NCBI RefSeq assembly: GCF_014650075.1
Contig: NZ_BMUG01000002.1
Location: 310,001-374,000, forward strand
Length of the DNA: 64,000 nucleotides
DNA from: Streptomyces microflavus
GTDB taxonomy: Bacteria > Actinomycetota > Actinomycetes > Streptomycetales > Streptomycetaceae
Direction: 5' to 3'
Shown here in pieces: positions 27,537 to 35,115 of this stretch. Under the pieces are notes generated by a model. The model ran no database searches and was not told the DNA's origin. It saw nothing but the letters and a program-made list of their open reading frames with translations. Within the stretch, counting starts at the first letter, position 1. Each line of letters starts with the position of its first letter. Position numbers and translations under genes: made by a program.

Positions 27537-28226
27537 GTGAGACAGGTACTCGTGGTGGAGCAGGACCACTCCGCCGCAGCGGCCATGGTGGGCGAGCTTA
27601 GACGGCAGGGATTCACCGCCCGCAGCGTCTCCACCGGGGAGCGGGCGCTGCGGGTGTACGGCGATGTGGATCTGGTGCTCTTCTCCCTGGAACTGCCCGA
27701 TATCGACGGGCTGGAATTGTGCCGGTCCCTGCGGAGCGGCGGGGATACGGCCCTGATAGCGGTCACCGATGCCGATGCCGAACTTGAGCGGGTCCTCGTT
27801 CTGCATGCGGGCGCGGACGACTGTGTGGTGAAAACCTGGGGATTCAGGGAAGTCGGGGCCCGTATCGAAGCGGTACTGCGCCGGGTACAGCCCCGGCAGG
27901 TCCTTCCGGCCGCCATTTCCCTGCGCCATCTCCATATCGATCCGCATCTTCGGGAAGTACGGCTGCACGACCGGCTCGTCGGCGTCACGTCGAAGGAATT
28001 CGAGCTGCTCTACACCCTGGCCGCCACCCCGGAGACGGTCGTGACGCGGAAAGAGCTGATGGCCCGGGTCTGGGGCAGCAACTGGGGGCACACCAGCCGG
28101 ACGATCGACACGCATGTGAGCAGTCTCCGGGCCAAGCTGGGCTCCAGCGGCTGGATCCTCACGGTCCGGGGCGTCGGCTACCGCATGGGGTACGCCTGGC
28201 GGATGCCGGAGACCTCCGCCTCCTGA
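27537..28226 (+). CDS. Atypical OmpR-type response regulator without phospho-acceptor Asp
   Basis: The 229-residue protein has a receiver-like domain (1-115) and an OmpR winged helix (SKEFELLYTLA, RKELMARVWGSNWGHTSRTIDTHVSSLR, VRGVGYRM). Where a receiver should have its phosphorylated Asp, the sequence reads LVLFSLELPD, with Ser50 at that position. One member of the N-terminal acid pair is Gln (VVEQD). Thr in IAVT and Lys99 in CVVKT remain. Such pseudoreceivers in Streptomyces (JadR1 type) answer to ligands, not kinases, and no kinase gene is nearby. The GTG at 27537 is preferred to one at 27528 on Shine-Dalgarno spacing. It lies just before the LysW-type operon and is its likeliest pathway regulator. 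Confidence 0.88.
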   Translation: MRQVLVVEQDHSAAAAMVGELRRQGFTARSVSTGERALRVYGDVDLVLFSLELPDIDGLELCRSLRSGGDTALIAVTDADAELERVLVLHAGADDCVVKTWGFREVGARIEAVLRRVQPRQVLPAAISLRHLHIDPHLREVRLHDRLVGVTSKEFELLYTLAATPETVVTRKELMARVWGSNWGHTSRTIDTHVSSLRAKLGSSGWILTVRGVGYRMGYAWRMPETSAS

Positions 28227-28234
28227 GCGCAGGT

Positions 28235-28276
28235 GCGGTACGGCCCCGGGGGCGCACGCCCCCGGGGCCGTACCGC
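28235..28276. terminator. Bidirectional terminator, 20-bp perfect hairpin
   Basis: Arms 28235-28254 and 28257-28276 are exact reverse complements. The hairpin sits between the convergent stops of the response regulator (28226) and the maleate-isomerase-like gene (28279). Confidence 0.9.
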
Positions 28277-28278
28277 CG

Positions 28279-29037
28279 TCACACCGCCGCGCCCTCCAGC
28301 CGCCGCAGCAGCGGGTGGTGCGCCTCGCCCTTCTCCCCCACCGCGCGCCGCGCCCACCAGGCCGATGCCAGGTTCGAGGTCAGCAGTATGCGGTGCGGCT
28401 CCCGCCGGGCCAGCTCTTCGAGGGCGGCGAGCGTGCCCATGCCCGTACCCGTGAAGAGCAGGGCCGTGTCCGGGGGCAGCTCCCGCTCCCGTATCCGCCG
28501 CAGGATCGCCCCGGTCGTCACCTCGTACGGGTCGAAGTGCGCGTCCCCGCCCGGGCTCGCGGCCTCCTCCGCCGGGACGAGCACCACCCCGTCGACCGTG
28601 AGCCCGGCCCGCTCCCAGAAGGCGCGGGAGGTGTCGGTGAGCCACGGCTCGTACGGGGAGACGAGCGTCAGCCGGGTCACTCCGAGCGCCTCGCAGGCGG
28701 CGAGGATCGCCTGGGTGGAGGACTGCACGGGAGAGCCGGCGCGCTCGGACAGCTCGTCGCAGAAGGCCCGGTCGCCCGCCGGCTCCAGCAGGTAGTGCGA
28801 CGCGCTGCACGCCACCACCGTGGCGTCCAGGCGCAGCGCGCCGAAGCTGCCGAGCAGCTCGGGGAGCACCTCGTTGTACGTCTCCAGCATCGCCCTGAGC
28901 CCGGCCCCCGGAGTCACCGGGAACCGGGAGGTGTACACATTCATTCCGGCGCCGAGCAGATGATTGAACTCGGGTTCCGCCGTGGGGTTTTCCGGCGGTA
29001 CGACGACCCCTAGCCGGGGCAGCGAGAAGAGATCCAT
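28279..29037 (-). CDS. Maleate isomerase / arylmalonate decarboxylase-like protein (Asp/Glu racemase superfamily)
   Basis: The 252-residue protein has the two-domain racemase-superfamily layout: N-terminal GVVVPPENPTAEPEF, first catalytic Cys77 in VVACSASHYLL, and a second-domain strand ALLFTGTGMGTL. Maleate isomerases and Asp racemases have a second Cys in that last strand; here it is Thr/Gly (TGTG, 196-199), so only one catalytic Cys remains. Single-Cys members such as arylmalonate decarboxylase keep the other Cys, so this arrangement is unusual. It is divergent from the LysW-type operon with a 214-bp shared promoter region and could modify a diacid intermediate; that link is inferred from position only. 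Confidence 0.75.
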   Translation of the reverse strand: MDLFSLPRLGVVVPPENPTAEPEFNHLLGAGMNVYTSRFPVTPGAGLRAMLETYNEVLPELLGSFGALRLDATVVACSASHYLLEPAGDRAFCDELSERAGSPVQSSTQAILAACEALGVTRLTLVSPYEPWLTDTSRAFWERAGLTVDGVVLVPAEEAASPGGDAHFDPYEVTTGAILRRIRERELPPDTALLFTGTGMGTLAALEELARREPHRILLTSNLASAWWARRAVGEKGEAHHPLLRRLEGAAV

Positions 29038-29129
29038 GCCCGCACCGTAGGACGCGCGTCACATCAATGGGTGCTCTTCGTCCGCTATTTGGCACGCTCG
29101 CACACCGCTCTTGCACTCCCTTTCCTTCC

Positions 29130-29165
29130 TGACATTCCTTGACACTCCGCAACACAGCCCTGACA
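29130..29165. promoter_or_regulatory. Helically phased TGACA direct repeats upstream of the carrier-protein operon
   Basis: TGACA occurs at 29130-29134, 29140-29144 and 29161-29165, that is at 10- and 21-bp steps, on one face of the helix, 87-122 bp before the first gene of the operon. Direct repeats of this period are typical for OmpR-type regulators and SARPs. The middle copy is part of a TTGACA that could also be a -35 box. The atypical regulator at 27537 is a candidate binder; this is inference. Confidence 0.35.
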
Positions 29166-29251
29166 CGGCAGATATTGCCCTTCCCGGCTCTTGCGGCGAA
29201 GGATGTGGATCAGCGGAATACAGCCACTTTCGGAAAAGGAGAGCAGAGGAA

Positions 29252-30406
29252 ATGGCAGCAGAGGGACCCGAGAAACTGGAGCGGCCGCCCCGTATATCCG
29301 ACGCCACGCTGCGGGACTCCGCACACATGGCGGGGGTCGAGTTCGGCCCCGAGGACGCCGCCGCCATCGCGGACCTGCTGGTGCGCACGGGCGTCGAGCT
29401 CGTCGAGGTGGGCATGGTCTCCGGGCCGGACTCCAAGGACGCCGACCTCGTCCTCGCCACCCACGAGGCGGTCACCCCCGAGCGCAGCATGACGCTCGTC
29501 GTCGTACGCGACCGCCGCCAGGTGGCCCGTGCGCTGGACGAGGCCGAGCGGCTCGGCGTGCGCCACATCATGTACTCCATCCCCACCTCCGAGCAGCACG
29601 CACAGCTGAAGCTCGACTCGGCGAGCCCCAAGTTCCTCCAGGCGCTGGCGCGTTCGGCGATCCAGCAGGCGAAGGAGCGCGGCTTCCACGTCACGTTCAG
29701 CGGTGAGGACGGCGCCCGTACGCCCAGGGAGCGGCTCGTCCCCTATGTGGAGGCGGGGTTCGCGGCGGGGGCCGACCGGTTCCGGCTCGCGGAGACGGTC
29801 GCGTACCTCTCGCCCTGGCAGATGGAGGAGGTGATCGCGGACATCACCGCGATCGACGGCTCCGAGATCGAGATCCACTCGCACAACATGCTGGGCATGG
29901 CCGTCGCCAACTCCCTGGCCGCCGTGCGGGCGGGCGCCCAGTGGATCTCCGCGACCGTCGGCGGCATCGGGGAGCGCGGCGGCAACGCCCCGCTGGCCGA
30001 GCTGCTCACCTCGCTGCGCGTCATCCACGGCGACACCCGCTTCGACCTCAGTCACCTCACCGAGCTGTCCCGGATCGCCCTGCGCGGCGCCGGCCTCGGG
30101 GAGGCGTTCCAGTCCGGGCCGACCACCCCGCACGCCTTCGCGTACGAGCTGCCGGGACAGCTGAGCCACCCGCACGCGTACGAGACCCTGCCCGCCGAAC
30201 TCGTCGGCAACAGCCGTGAGTTGCGCGTCCGCACCCGCCTCACCACCGCCCTGGTCCGCTGGGCCCTGGCCGATTCGGGTCTGGAGGTCGACATCGACGC
30301 CTTCACCCCGTGGCTGGCCGAGCGGCAGGAGCGGGACGGCCGCCCGCTGCTGGACCGGGACACGATCCGCAAGGCCGCCATCGACTTCCGCCCCCTCCCC
30401 GCCTGA
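29252..30406 (+). CDS. Homocitrate synthase / HMG-CoA lyase-like enzyme (DRE-TIM metallolyase)
   Basis: The 384-residue TIM-barrel protein has DATLRDS (residues 17-23) at the first strand, carrying the metal-binding Asp and the catalytic Arg, then metal-binding His209 and His211 in IEIHSHNM and the GIGERGGNAP loop (238-247) typical of homocitrate and isopropylmalate synthases. The usual HND after the histidines is HNM. Family members join acetyl-CoA to a 2-oxo acid or cleave the reverse. No C-terminal LeuA regulatory domain is present (length matches homocitrate synthase). The ATG at 29252 follows AGGAG/GAGGAA. It heads the operon and probably supplies the acid that is loaded on the carrier protein; no aconitase-type enzyme is nearby, so a full aminoadipate route is not encoded here. 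Confidence 0.88.
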   Translation: MAAEGPEKLERPPRISDATLRDSAHMAGVEFGPEDAAAIADLLVRTGVELVEVGMVSGPDSKDADLVLATHEAVTPERSMTLVVVRDRRQVARALDEAERLGVRHIMYSIPTSEQHAQLKLDSASPKFLQALARSAIQQAKERGFHVTFSGEDGARTPRERLVPYVEAGFAAGADRFRLAETVAYLSPWQMEEVIADITAIDGSEIEIHSHNMLGMAVANSLAAVRAGAQWISATVGGIGERGGNAPLAELLTSLRVIHGDTRFDLSHLTELSRIALRGAGLGEAFQSGPTTPHAFAYELPGQLSHPHAYETLPAELVGNSRELRVRTRLTTALVRWALADSGLEVDIDAFTPWLAERQERDGRPLLDRDTIRKAAIDFRPLPA

Positions 30407-30450
30407 CCCACCCCACCCCCTGCCATCCCCACTTCTCAACGGAGTTGACG

Positions 30451-30636
30451 ATGTCCACCGCCACCCTGACCGGCGTATGCCCCGAGTGCGAGACCGACCT
30501 GACCGTCCCCCCGGTCACCCTGGGCGAGACCCTCTCCTGCCCCGAGTGCATCCTGACCCTCCGCGTCGAGGCCGTCGAGGACGGCCGGCTGACGCTGGAG
30601 ATGGTCGAGGTGCAGCTGCGCGACTGGGGCCAGTGA
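30451..30636 (+). CDS. lysW: LysW-like amino-group carrier protein with C-terminal Gln
   Basis: This small acidic 61-residue protein has two CPEC zinc knuckles (Cys10, Cys13, Cys30, Cys33) and the LysW-type tail ending RDWGQ. LysW proteins hold the amino group of an acidic amino acid through an isopeptide bond to the side-chain carboxyl of a terminal Glu, in an EDWGE tail; here codon 61 is CAG (Gln). The zinc ribbon and acidic surface are intact, so it should still be recognised by LysX/Y/Z partners, which follow directly. The start is set by GGAG 8 nt before the ATG at 30451; the upstream in-frame extension overlaps the previous gene and lacks homology. Confidence 0.92.
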   Translation: MSTATLTGVCPECETDLTVPPVTLGETLSCPECILTLRVEAVEDGRLTLEMVEVQLRDWGQ

Positions 30637-30637
30637 C

Positions 30638-31492
30638 ATGGGTGCTCCCCGTCCCGTCGCCCTCGTCGCGGACCGGATCGCCTGGGAGGAACGCCTGCTC
30701 ATCGAGGCGGCCCCGGCCTTCGGCCTCCGTATCGACTGGGTCAACGACGAGTCCCTCTCGCTCGGCCACCCGGACGCCCCGGCGATCAGGGGGTACGACA
30801 CCCTCCTGGTCCGCAGCCGCAGCTACACCCGCGGCGGGCTGATCGCCTCCCTCGCCGAGGCGGCCGGCGTCCCCACGCTGAACACCGCCCGGGCCATCCA
30901 CGCCTGCGAGAACAAGGCCGCCCTGCGCGCCCTGCTCCAGACCGCGGGCGTACCGGTGCCGGACCACCGGCTCGTGCTCTCCCGCAAGGACTTCGACAAG
31001 GCGCTCGCGGACCTGCCGCTGCCGCTCGTCCTCAAGCCCGTCTTCGGCGGGATGGGCAAGCGGGTCACGCTGATCCGGCACGCCGACACCGCCCACTCCG
31101 TCTACGACTACATCGAGGACCTGGCCCACGCCTTCGAGCAGGCCAGCGTGGTGGAGCCGTACCTCGGCGGCAGCTCGGTGCGGTGCCTGGTCGTCGGGCG
31201 GGAGCTGATCGGGGCCGCGGAGTTCGAGAGCGGCGGCAGCGACTGGCGCAACAACGCGGCCCTCGGCAACAAGAACCGCGCGGTCGACCACGACCCCGAC
31301 GTCCTGAAGATCGTCAACGGTGTGGTGGACGTGCTCGGGCCCGGGATCTACGGGGTCGACCTCTTCGCCACCCCCGAGGGCTACGTCGTCAACGAGGTCA
31401 ACCACGCCCCCGGCTTCCGGGCCGTGGCCTCCGCCACCGGAGCGGACATCCCCTCGGCCATCGGCCGTTATGTGCAGGAGCTACTCGCATGA
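30638..31492 (+). CDS. lysX: LysX/RimK-type ATP-grasp ligase (carrier protein-amino acid ligase)
   Basis: The 284-residue ATP-grasp enzyme has an N-terminal RimK pre-ATP-grasp domain, an ATP lysine/Gly-rich loop (VLKPVFGGMGKRV) and Mg-binding carboxylates in the C-terminal YVVNEVNHAPGF motif. The family ligates an acidic amino acid to a protein C-terminus: LysX/ArgX use the Glu side chain of LysW, while RimK adds Glu to the alpha-carboxyl of ribosomal protein S6. The gene begins 2 nt after the lysW stop and overlaps lysY by 4 nt, so expression is coupled. Substrate (glutamate, aminoadipate or other) cannot be told with confidence. Confidence 0.92.
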   Translation: MGAPRPVALVADRIAWEERLLIEAAPAFGLRIDWVNDESLSLGHPDAPAIRGYDTLLVRSRSYTRGGLIASLAEAAGVPTLNTARAIHACENKAALRALLQTAGVPVPDHRLVLSRKDFDKALADLPLPLVLKPVFGGMGKRVTLIRHADTAHSVYDYIEDLAHAFEQASVVEPYLGGSSVRCLVVGRELIGAAEFESGGSDWRNNAALGNKNRAVDHDPDVLKIVNGVVDVLGPGIYGVDLFATPEGYVVNEVNHAPGFRAVASATGADIPSAIGRYVQELLA

Positions 31493-32544
31493 TCCGTGCA
31501 GGAGTCGTCGGCGCCTCCGGGCTCGCCGGCGGCGAACTCATCCGCCTCATCACCCAGCACCCCGACCTGGAGCTGACCTTCCTGGGCGGCTCCTCCAACA
31601 TCGGCCGCCGCCCCTCCGAGCTCCACCCGGGCCTCCGCTTCGAGCAGGGCCTGACCGTGCAGCCGGTCACCGAGGAGGTCGTGGACAAGGTCGACGTCCT
31701 CTTCCTGGCCACCCCCGCACCGGTCTCGGCCGAGCTGTCCTCGCTGCTCGCCGACCGCATCCCGGCGATCGTCGACCTCAGCGGCGCGTTCCGCATCCGT
31801 ACGCCGGAGCTGCACGACCGCTGGTACCCGAAGGTCAAGCGGCGCACCGACCTGGCGGACCGCTTCGTCTACGGCGTACCGGAGCTGATCGGCGACCAGT
31901 TGAAGGACGCCGCACTCATCTCGCTGCCCGGCTGCTACGCCACCGCGATCACCCTGGGCCTGGCCCCGCTCACCCTGGGCCTCGGGCTCGACCTGAAGAC
32001 GGTGGTGGTGGACGGCAAGAGCGGGTCCAGCGGCGGCGGTGTCCAGCTGCGCACCTCCGACCTGCACCCGTTCCGGGCCGGGGCCATCGCCCCGTACTCC
32101 CCGACCGGGCACCGGCACGCCGCCGAGGTCGGGGACTTCCTGGAGCGGAGCAAGCCCGGCACCATCGGGAACCTGTCCATGTCGGCGTACGGCGTCCCCA
32201 ACGTACGCGGACTGCTGACCAGTTCGTACGTGTTCACCGACGAGAAGGTGGACCAGCGCGAGCTGAACCGGGCCTACCTCCGCTTCTACAAGGGGCGCCC
32301 GTTCGTCCGGGTGCGGCGGCACGACGAGACGCTGATCCCGGTGCCCGACCCGCAGGTCGTCCTCGGCTCCAACTACGCCGACGTGACGGTGCTGCTGGAC
32401 GAGGAGGGCGGCCGGATCGTCGTCCTCGCCGCGCTCGACAACCTCGTCAAGGGGGCCGCGGGCCAGGCCGTGCAGGTGACGAACCTGCGGTTCGGCCTGC
32501 CGGAGGAGACGGGGCTGACGCAGCTGCCCGTGATGCCGGCATGA
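31489..32544 (+). CDS. lysY: LysY/ArgC-type N-acyl-aminoacyl-phosphate reductase
   Basis: The 351-residue NADPH-dependent semialdehyde dehydrogenase has a Rossmann start (IRAGVVGASGLAGGELIRLI), the catalytic Cys149 in SLPGCYATA and the ArgC-type HRHAAEV histidine region. It should reduce the acyl phosphate made by LysZ to the semialdehyde while the amino group stays blocked by the carrier protein. The ATGA overlap with lysX and the 4-nt overlap with lysZ show translational coupling. Confidence 0.93.
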   Translation: MIRAGVVGASGLAGGELIRLITQHPDLELTFLGGSSNIGRRPSELHPGLRFEQGLTVQPVTEEVVDKVDVLFLATPAPVSAELSSLLADRIPAIVDLSGAFRIRTPELHDRWYPKVKRRTDLADRFVYGVPELIGDQLKDAALISLPGCYATAITLGLAPLTLGLGLDLKTVVVDGKSGSSGGGVQLRTSDLHPFRAGAIAPYSPTGHRHAAEVGDFLERSKPGTIGNLSMSAYGVPNVRGLLTSSYVFTDEKVDQRELNRAYLRFYKGRPFVRVRRHDETLIPVPDPQVVLGSNYADVTVLLDEEGGRIVVLAALDNLVKGAAGQAVQVTNLRFGLPEETGLTQLPVMPA

Positions 32545-33371
32545 GCGCATCACCTGCCATCCCCACGGTGGTGAAGCTCGGCGGCAGCTGCCTGGACGAC
32601 CTCGACGGCACCTGGTGGGACGACCTGGCCCGGCACGGCCGGGAGCACCCGCTGGTCCTCGTGCACGGCTGGTCCAAGCCGCTGAAGAAGCTCGACGCCC
32701 GCTACAGCGAGCCGTCGGCGATCCTGCGCGACCGGTACGGCAACCAGAGCCGGTGGACCACGCCCGAGGTGATCGACGACATCAAGACCGTCAGCGCCGT
32801 GCTGGCCGAGGACGTCCTCGCCCGGCTGGAGAGCCGCGGCATCACCGCCGAGCGGCTGCTCGGCAGCGACGGGCTGGTCGGCGCGGGCGAGGGCGAGCGG
32901 TGGTGGTGGCGGGAGAAGCAGCTCGTGGAGCTGGAGAACCTCGTCGGCCCGATCACCGGGGTCGACCCGGCCCCGCTCAAGAACCTCCAGCCGGGCCACG
33001 CCTACCTCGTCACCCCGCTCGCCCGGAACGCGGCGGGCCAGGAGGTCAACACCGACGCCGACCGGGCCGCCGCCGCGATCGCCGGGGCCACCGGCGCGTC
33101 CGACCTGGTCCTGGTCACCGATGTCGGCCATCTGCTGATCGACGACCAGCCGGTCCGCCGGATCAGCGCGCAGGACGCGGCGGCCTTCCGCGACAAGGGC
33201 GCCAAGGGCGGCATGCGCAAGAAGCTGCGGGCCGCGGGCGAGGCCCTGGAGCACGGCGTCGAGCGGGTCGTCATCGGCAGCGCCGCCGTGAGCGACCTGC
33301 TGGCCGGCTCCACCGGCACGCTCATCACGAAGGCTCCGGGCGGGGCCGCTACATCAGGAGCTGACGCATGA
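32541..33371 (+). CDS. lysZ: LysZ/ArgB-type amino acid kinase
   Basis: The 276-residue amino-acid-kinase-fold protein has KLGGS (12-16), a later ATP-binding segment SDLVLVTDVGHLL, Lys-rich GAKGGMRKKL and the terminal GTLITKA typical of NAGK-like kinases. It should phosphorylate the distal carboxylate of the carrier-bound amino acid. The glycine-rich VHGGG loop of NAGK/LysZ reads VHGWSKP (41-47), a clear deviation near the phosphate-binding site that may reflect a changed substrate. It overlaps neighbours on both sides by 4 nt. Confidence 0.9.
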   Translation: MSASPAIPTVVKLGGSCLDDLDGTWWDDLARHGREHPLVLVHGWSKPLKKLDARYSEPSAILRDRYGNQSRWTTPEVIDDIKTVSAVLAEDVLARLESRGITAERLLGSDGLVGAGEGERWWWREKQLVELENLVGPITGVDPAPLKNLQPGHAYLVTPLARNAAGQEVNTDADRAAAAIAGATGASDLVLVTDVGHLLIDDQPVRRISAQDAAAFRDKGAKGGMRKKLRAAGEALEHGVERVVIGSAAVSDLLAGSTGTLITKAPGGAATSGADA

Positions 33372-33931
33372 GCCGGTCCCGCGTCCTGGTCGTCAACAAC
33401 GGAACGCTCTCCCTCAAGCAACTCCGCGCCCGCTTCGAGGAGCTGGGTTCGGACACGGAGGCGGTCGACGCCTCGTCCGTCCCCGCCCGGGTGGACGGCC
33501 GCTACCAGGCCATCGTGCTCAGCGGCACCAAGGTGCGCGCGTACGACAGCGAGTTCTACAAGCCCCTGATCGACCTGGTCACCACGGCGGACGTACCGGT
33601 CTTCGGCATCTGCGGCGGCATGCAGATCCTGGCCGTCGCGGCCGGCGGACGTCTCGCGGAGGGGCCGCAGCGGGTCGGCGGCTACGAGGTGCAGGTCGAC
33701 ACGGAGGAACCCCTCTTCACCTACGTGAAGCCGACGGTCACCGTCTTCCACCGGCACACCCTCTACCTCCAGGAGGCCCCGGCGGGTTACCGCTCCATCG
33801 GCCGCTCCGAGCACGCGCCCGTGGAGTTCCTGCGCTCGGACGACGGCCGGATCCACGGCGCCCAGGCCCACCTGGAGTTCCGCAAGGACGGCCTGGAGAT
33901 CCTGCGCGGCTTCGCCCAGCTCTACCAGTGA
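33368..33931 (+). CDS. Class I glutamine amidotransferase-like protein
   Basis: The 187-residue single-domain GATase has nucleophile Cys82 in FGICGGMQIL and a His168/Glu170 pair in AQAHLEF, so the Cys-His-Glu triad appears complete. Such domains release ammonia from glutamine for a partner synthetase, or act as gamma-glutamyl hydrolases. No obvious synthetase domain is fused. Possible partners in the operon are the AMP-forming ligase and the ATP-grasp enzyme. Since the carrier ends in Gln and no LysK-type peptidase is present, an action on the carrier itself is also conceivable; that is speculation. It overlaps lysZ by 4 nt. Confidence 0.88.
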   Translation: MSRSRVLVVNNGTLSLKQLRARFEELGSDTEAVDASSVPARVDGRYQAIVLSGTKVRAYDSEFYKPLIDLVTTADVPVFGICGGMQILAVAAGGRLAEGPQRVGGYEVQVDTEEPLFTYVKPTVTVFHRHTLYLQEAPAGYRSIGRSEHAPVEFLRSDDGRIHGAQAHLEFRKDGLEILRGFAQLYQ

Positions 33932-33984
33932 CCCGAGCCCCCTTCGACCCCCCTCACACATCCGGACAGAACAAGGACTTCGCC

Positions 33985-35115
33985 ATGAGTGCTCTGGAAG
34001 ACCCGCAGGACCCCGCCCTCACCGTCCACCTCAACGGCAGCGGCGGCACCATCAAGGGATGGGTGGTCGTCGACACGCTCGTCGACGGCCTGGCGATGGG
34101 CGGCACCCGGATGACCACCGGGGTCACCGAGGAGGAAGTCGCGGGCCTGGCCCGGGACATGACCGAGAAGTTCACCCTGGCGGGGCTGCGCATCGGCGGT
34201 GCCAAGGCCGGGATCGTCGCCGACGGTACGAACTCCGAAGGCGTGGCCCGCGAGGAGACCTTCCGCACCTTCGGCCGCACGGTGAAGCCGCTCCTGCACG
34301 GCGGTATCCACCTCGGCATCGACATGGGCGTCACCCCCGCCGACCGGGCCGTCTTCTTCGAGGAGGCGAAGTACGACCCCCGCTACCGGCTCGGCGCCCC
34401 GGACATGCCGATCGACTGGCGTACGTACTACGAGCCCCTGATCGACGCCACCGGCCACGGTGTCGGGGTCGCCGCGGTCACGGCCCTGGAGGCGAGCGGC
34501 CGCACCGAGCCCGCCCGGGTCGTGGTGCAGGGGTTCGGCGCGGTGGGCCGGGCGGTGGCGCGGTTCCTGGAGGACCGCGGGCACATCGTCGTGGGCGTCG
34601 CGGACGTCCGGGGCACGATCAGCGCGGACCGGCTCCCGGTGGCCGAACTGGTCGCCAGCACCGACCAGTTCGGGGCCATCGACCGCACCCGGCTGCCGCA
34701 GGACGTGAAGCTCTCCGGTGAGCCGGACGCCTGGCTCGACGTGGACGCGGACATCCTGATCCTGGCCGCGCAGAAGTACGCGATCAACGCCGAGAACGCC
34801 CACCGCCTGCGGGCCGGCCTGGTGGTCGAGGGCGCCAACCTGGCCTCCAGCGCGGCGGCCAAGGAGAAGGTGGCCGCCTCCGGGGCCGGTCTCGTCCCGG
34901 GCGTGATCGCCAACATCGGCGGCGCGGCCTCCGCCGCCCTGGCCGTCACCCGGGTCGTCCCGTTCGACCTGGAGGCGGAGGCGCGCAAGGCGTGGGTCTT
35001 CGACTGGGTCGGTGACCGGGTCCGGCAGAACACCCGGGACCTGCTGGAGATCGCGGCCTCGCGGGCGGGCAACCCGCTGCCCGAGCTGCTCGCGGCCCGC
35101 CGGAAGGAGCGCTGA
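33985..35115 (+). CDS. Glu/Leu/Phe/Val-type amino acid dehydrogenase
   Basis: The 376-residue protein has the two-domain ELFV dehydrogenase fold. The catalytic-Lys region reads LAGLRIGGAKAGIVAD, and the NAD-binding Rossmann motif is VVQGFGAVGRAVARFL, followed by the conserved ILILAAQKYAINAENA and VEGANLASS strands. It should interconvert an L-amino acid and its 2-oxo acid with ammonia and NAD(P)H. The start at 33985 has AAGGA upstream and the previous stop is 54 nt away. In the operon it may supply an amino donor or aminate a pathway oxo acid. Confidence 0.92.
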   Translation: MSALEDPQDPALTVHLNGSGGTIKGWVVVDTLVDGLAMGGTRMTTGVTEEEVAGLARDMTEKFTLAGLRIGGAKAGIVADGTNSEGVAREETFRTFGRTVKPLLHGGIHLGIDMGVTPADRAVFFEEAKYDPRYRLGAPDMPIDWRTYYEPLIDATGHGVGVAAVTALEASGRTEPARVVVQGFGAVGRAVARFLEDRGHIVVGVADVRGTISADRLPVAELVASTDQFGAIDRTRLPQDVKLSGEPDAWLDVDADILILAAQKYAINAENAHRLRAGLVVEGANLASSAAAKEKVAASGAGLVPGVIANIGGAASAALAVTRVVPFDLEAEARKAWVFDWVGDRVRQNTRDLLEIAASRAGNPLPELLAARRKER

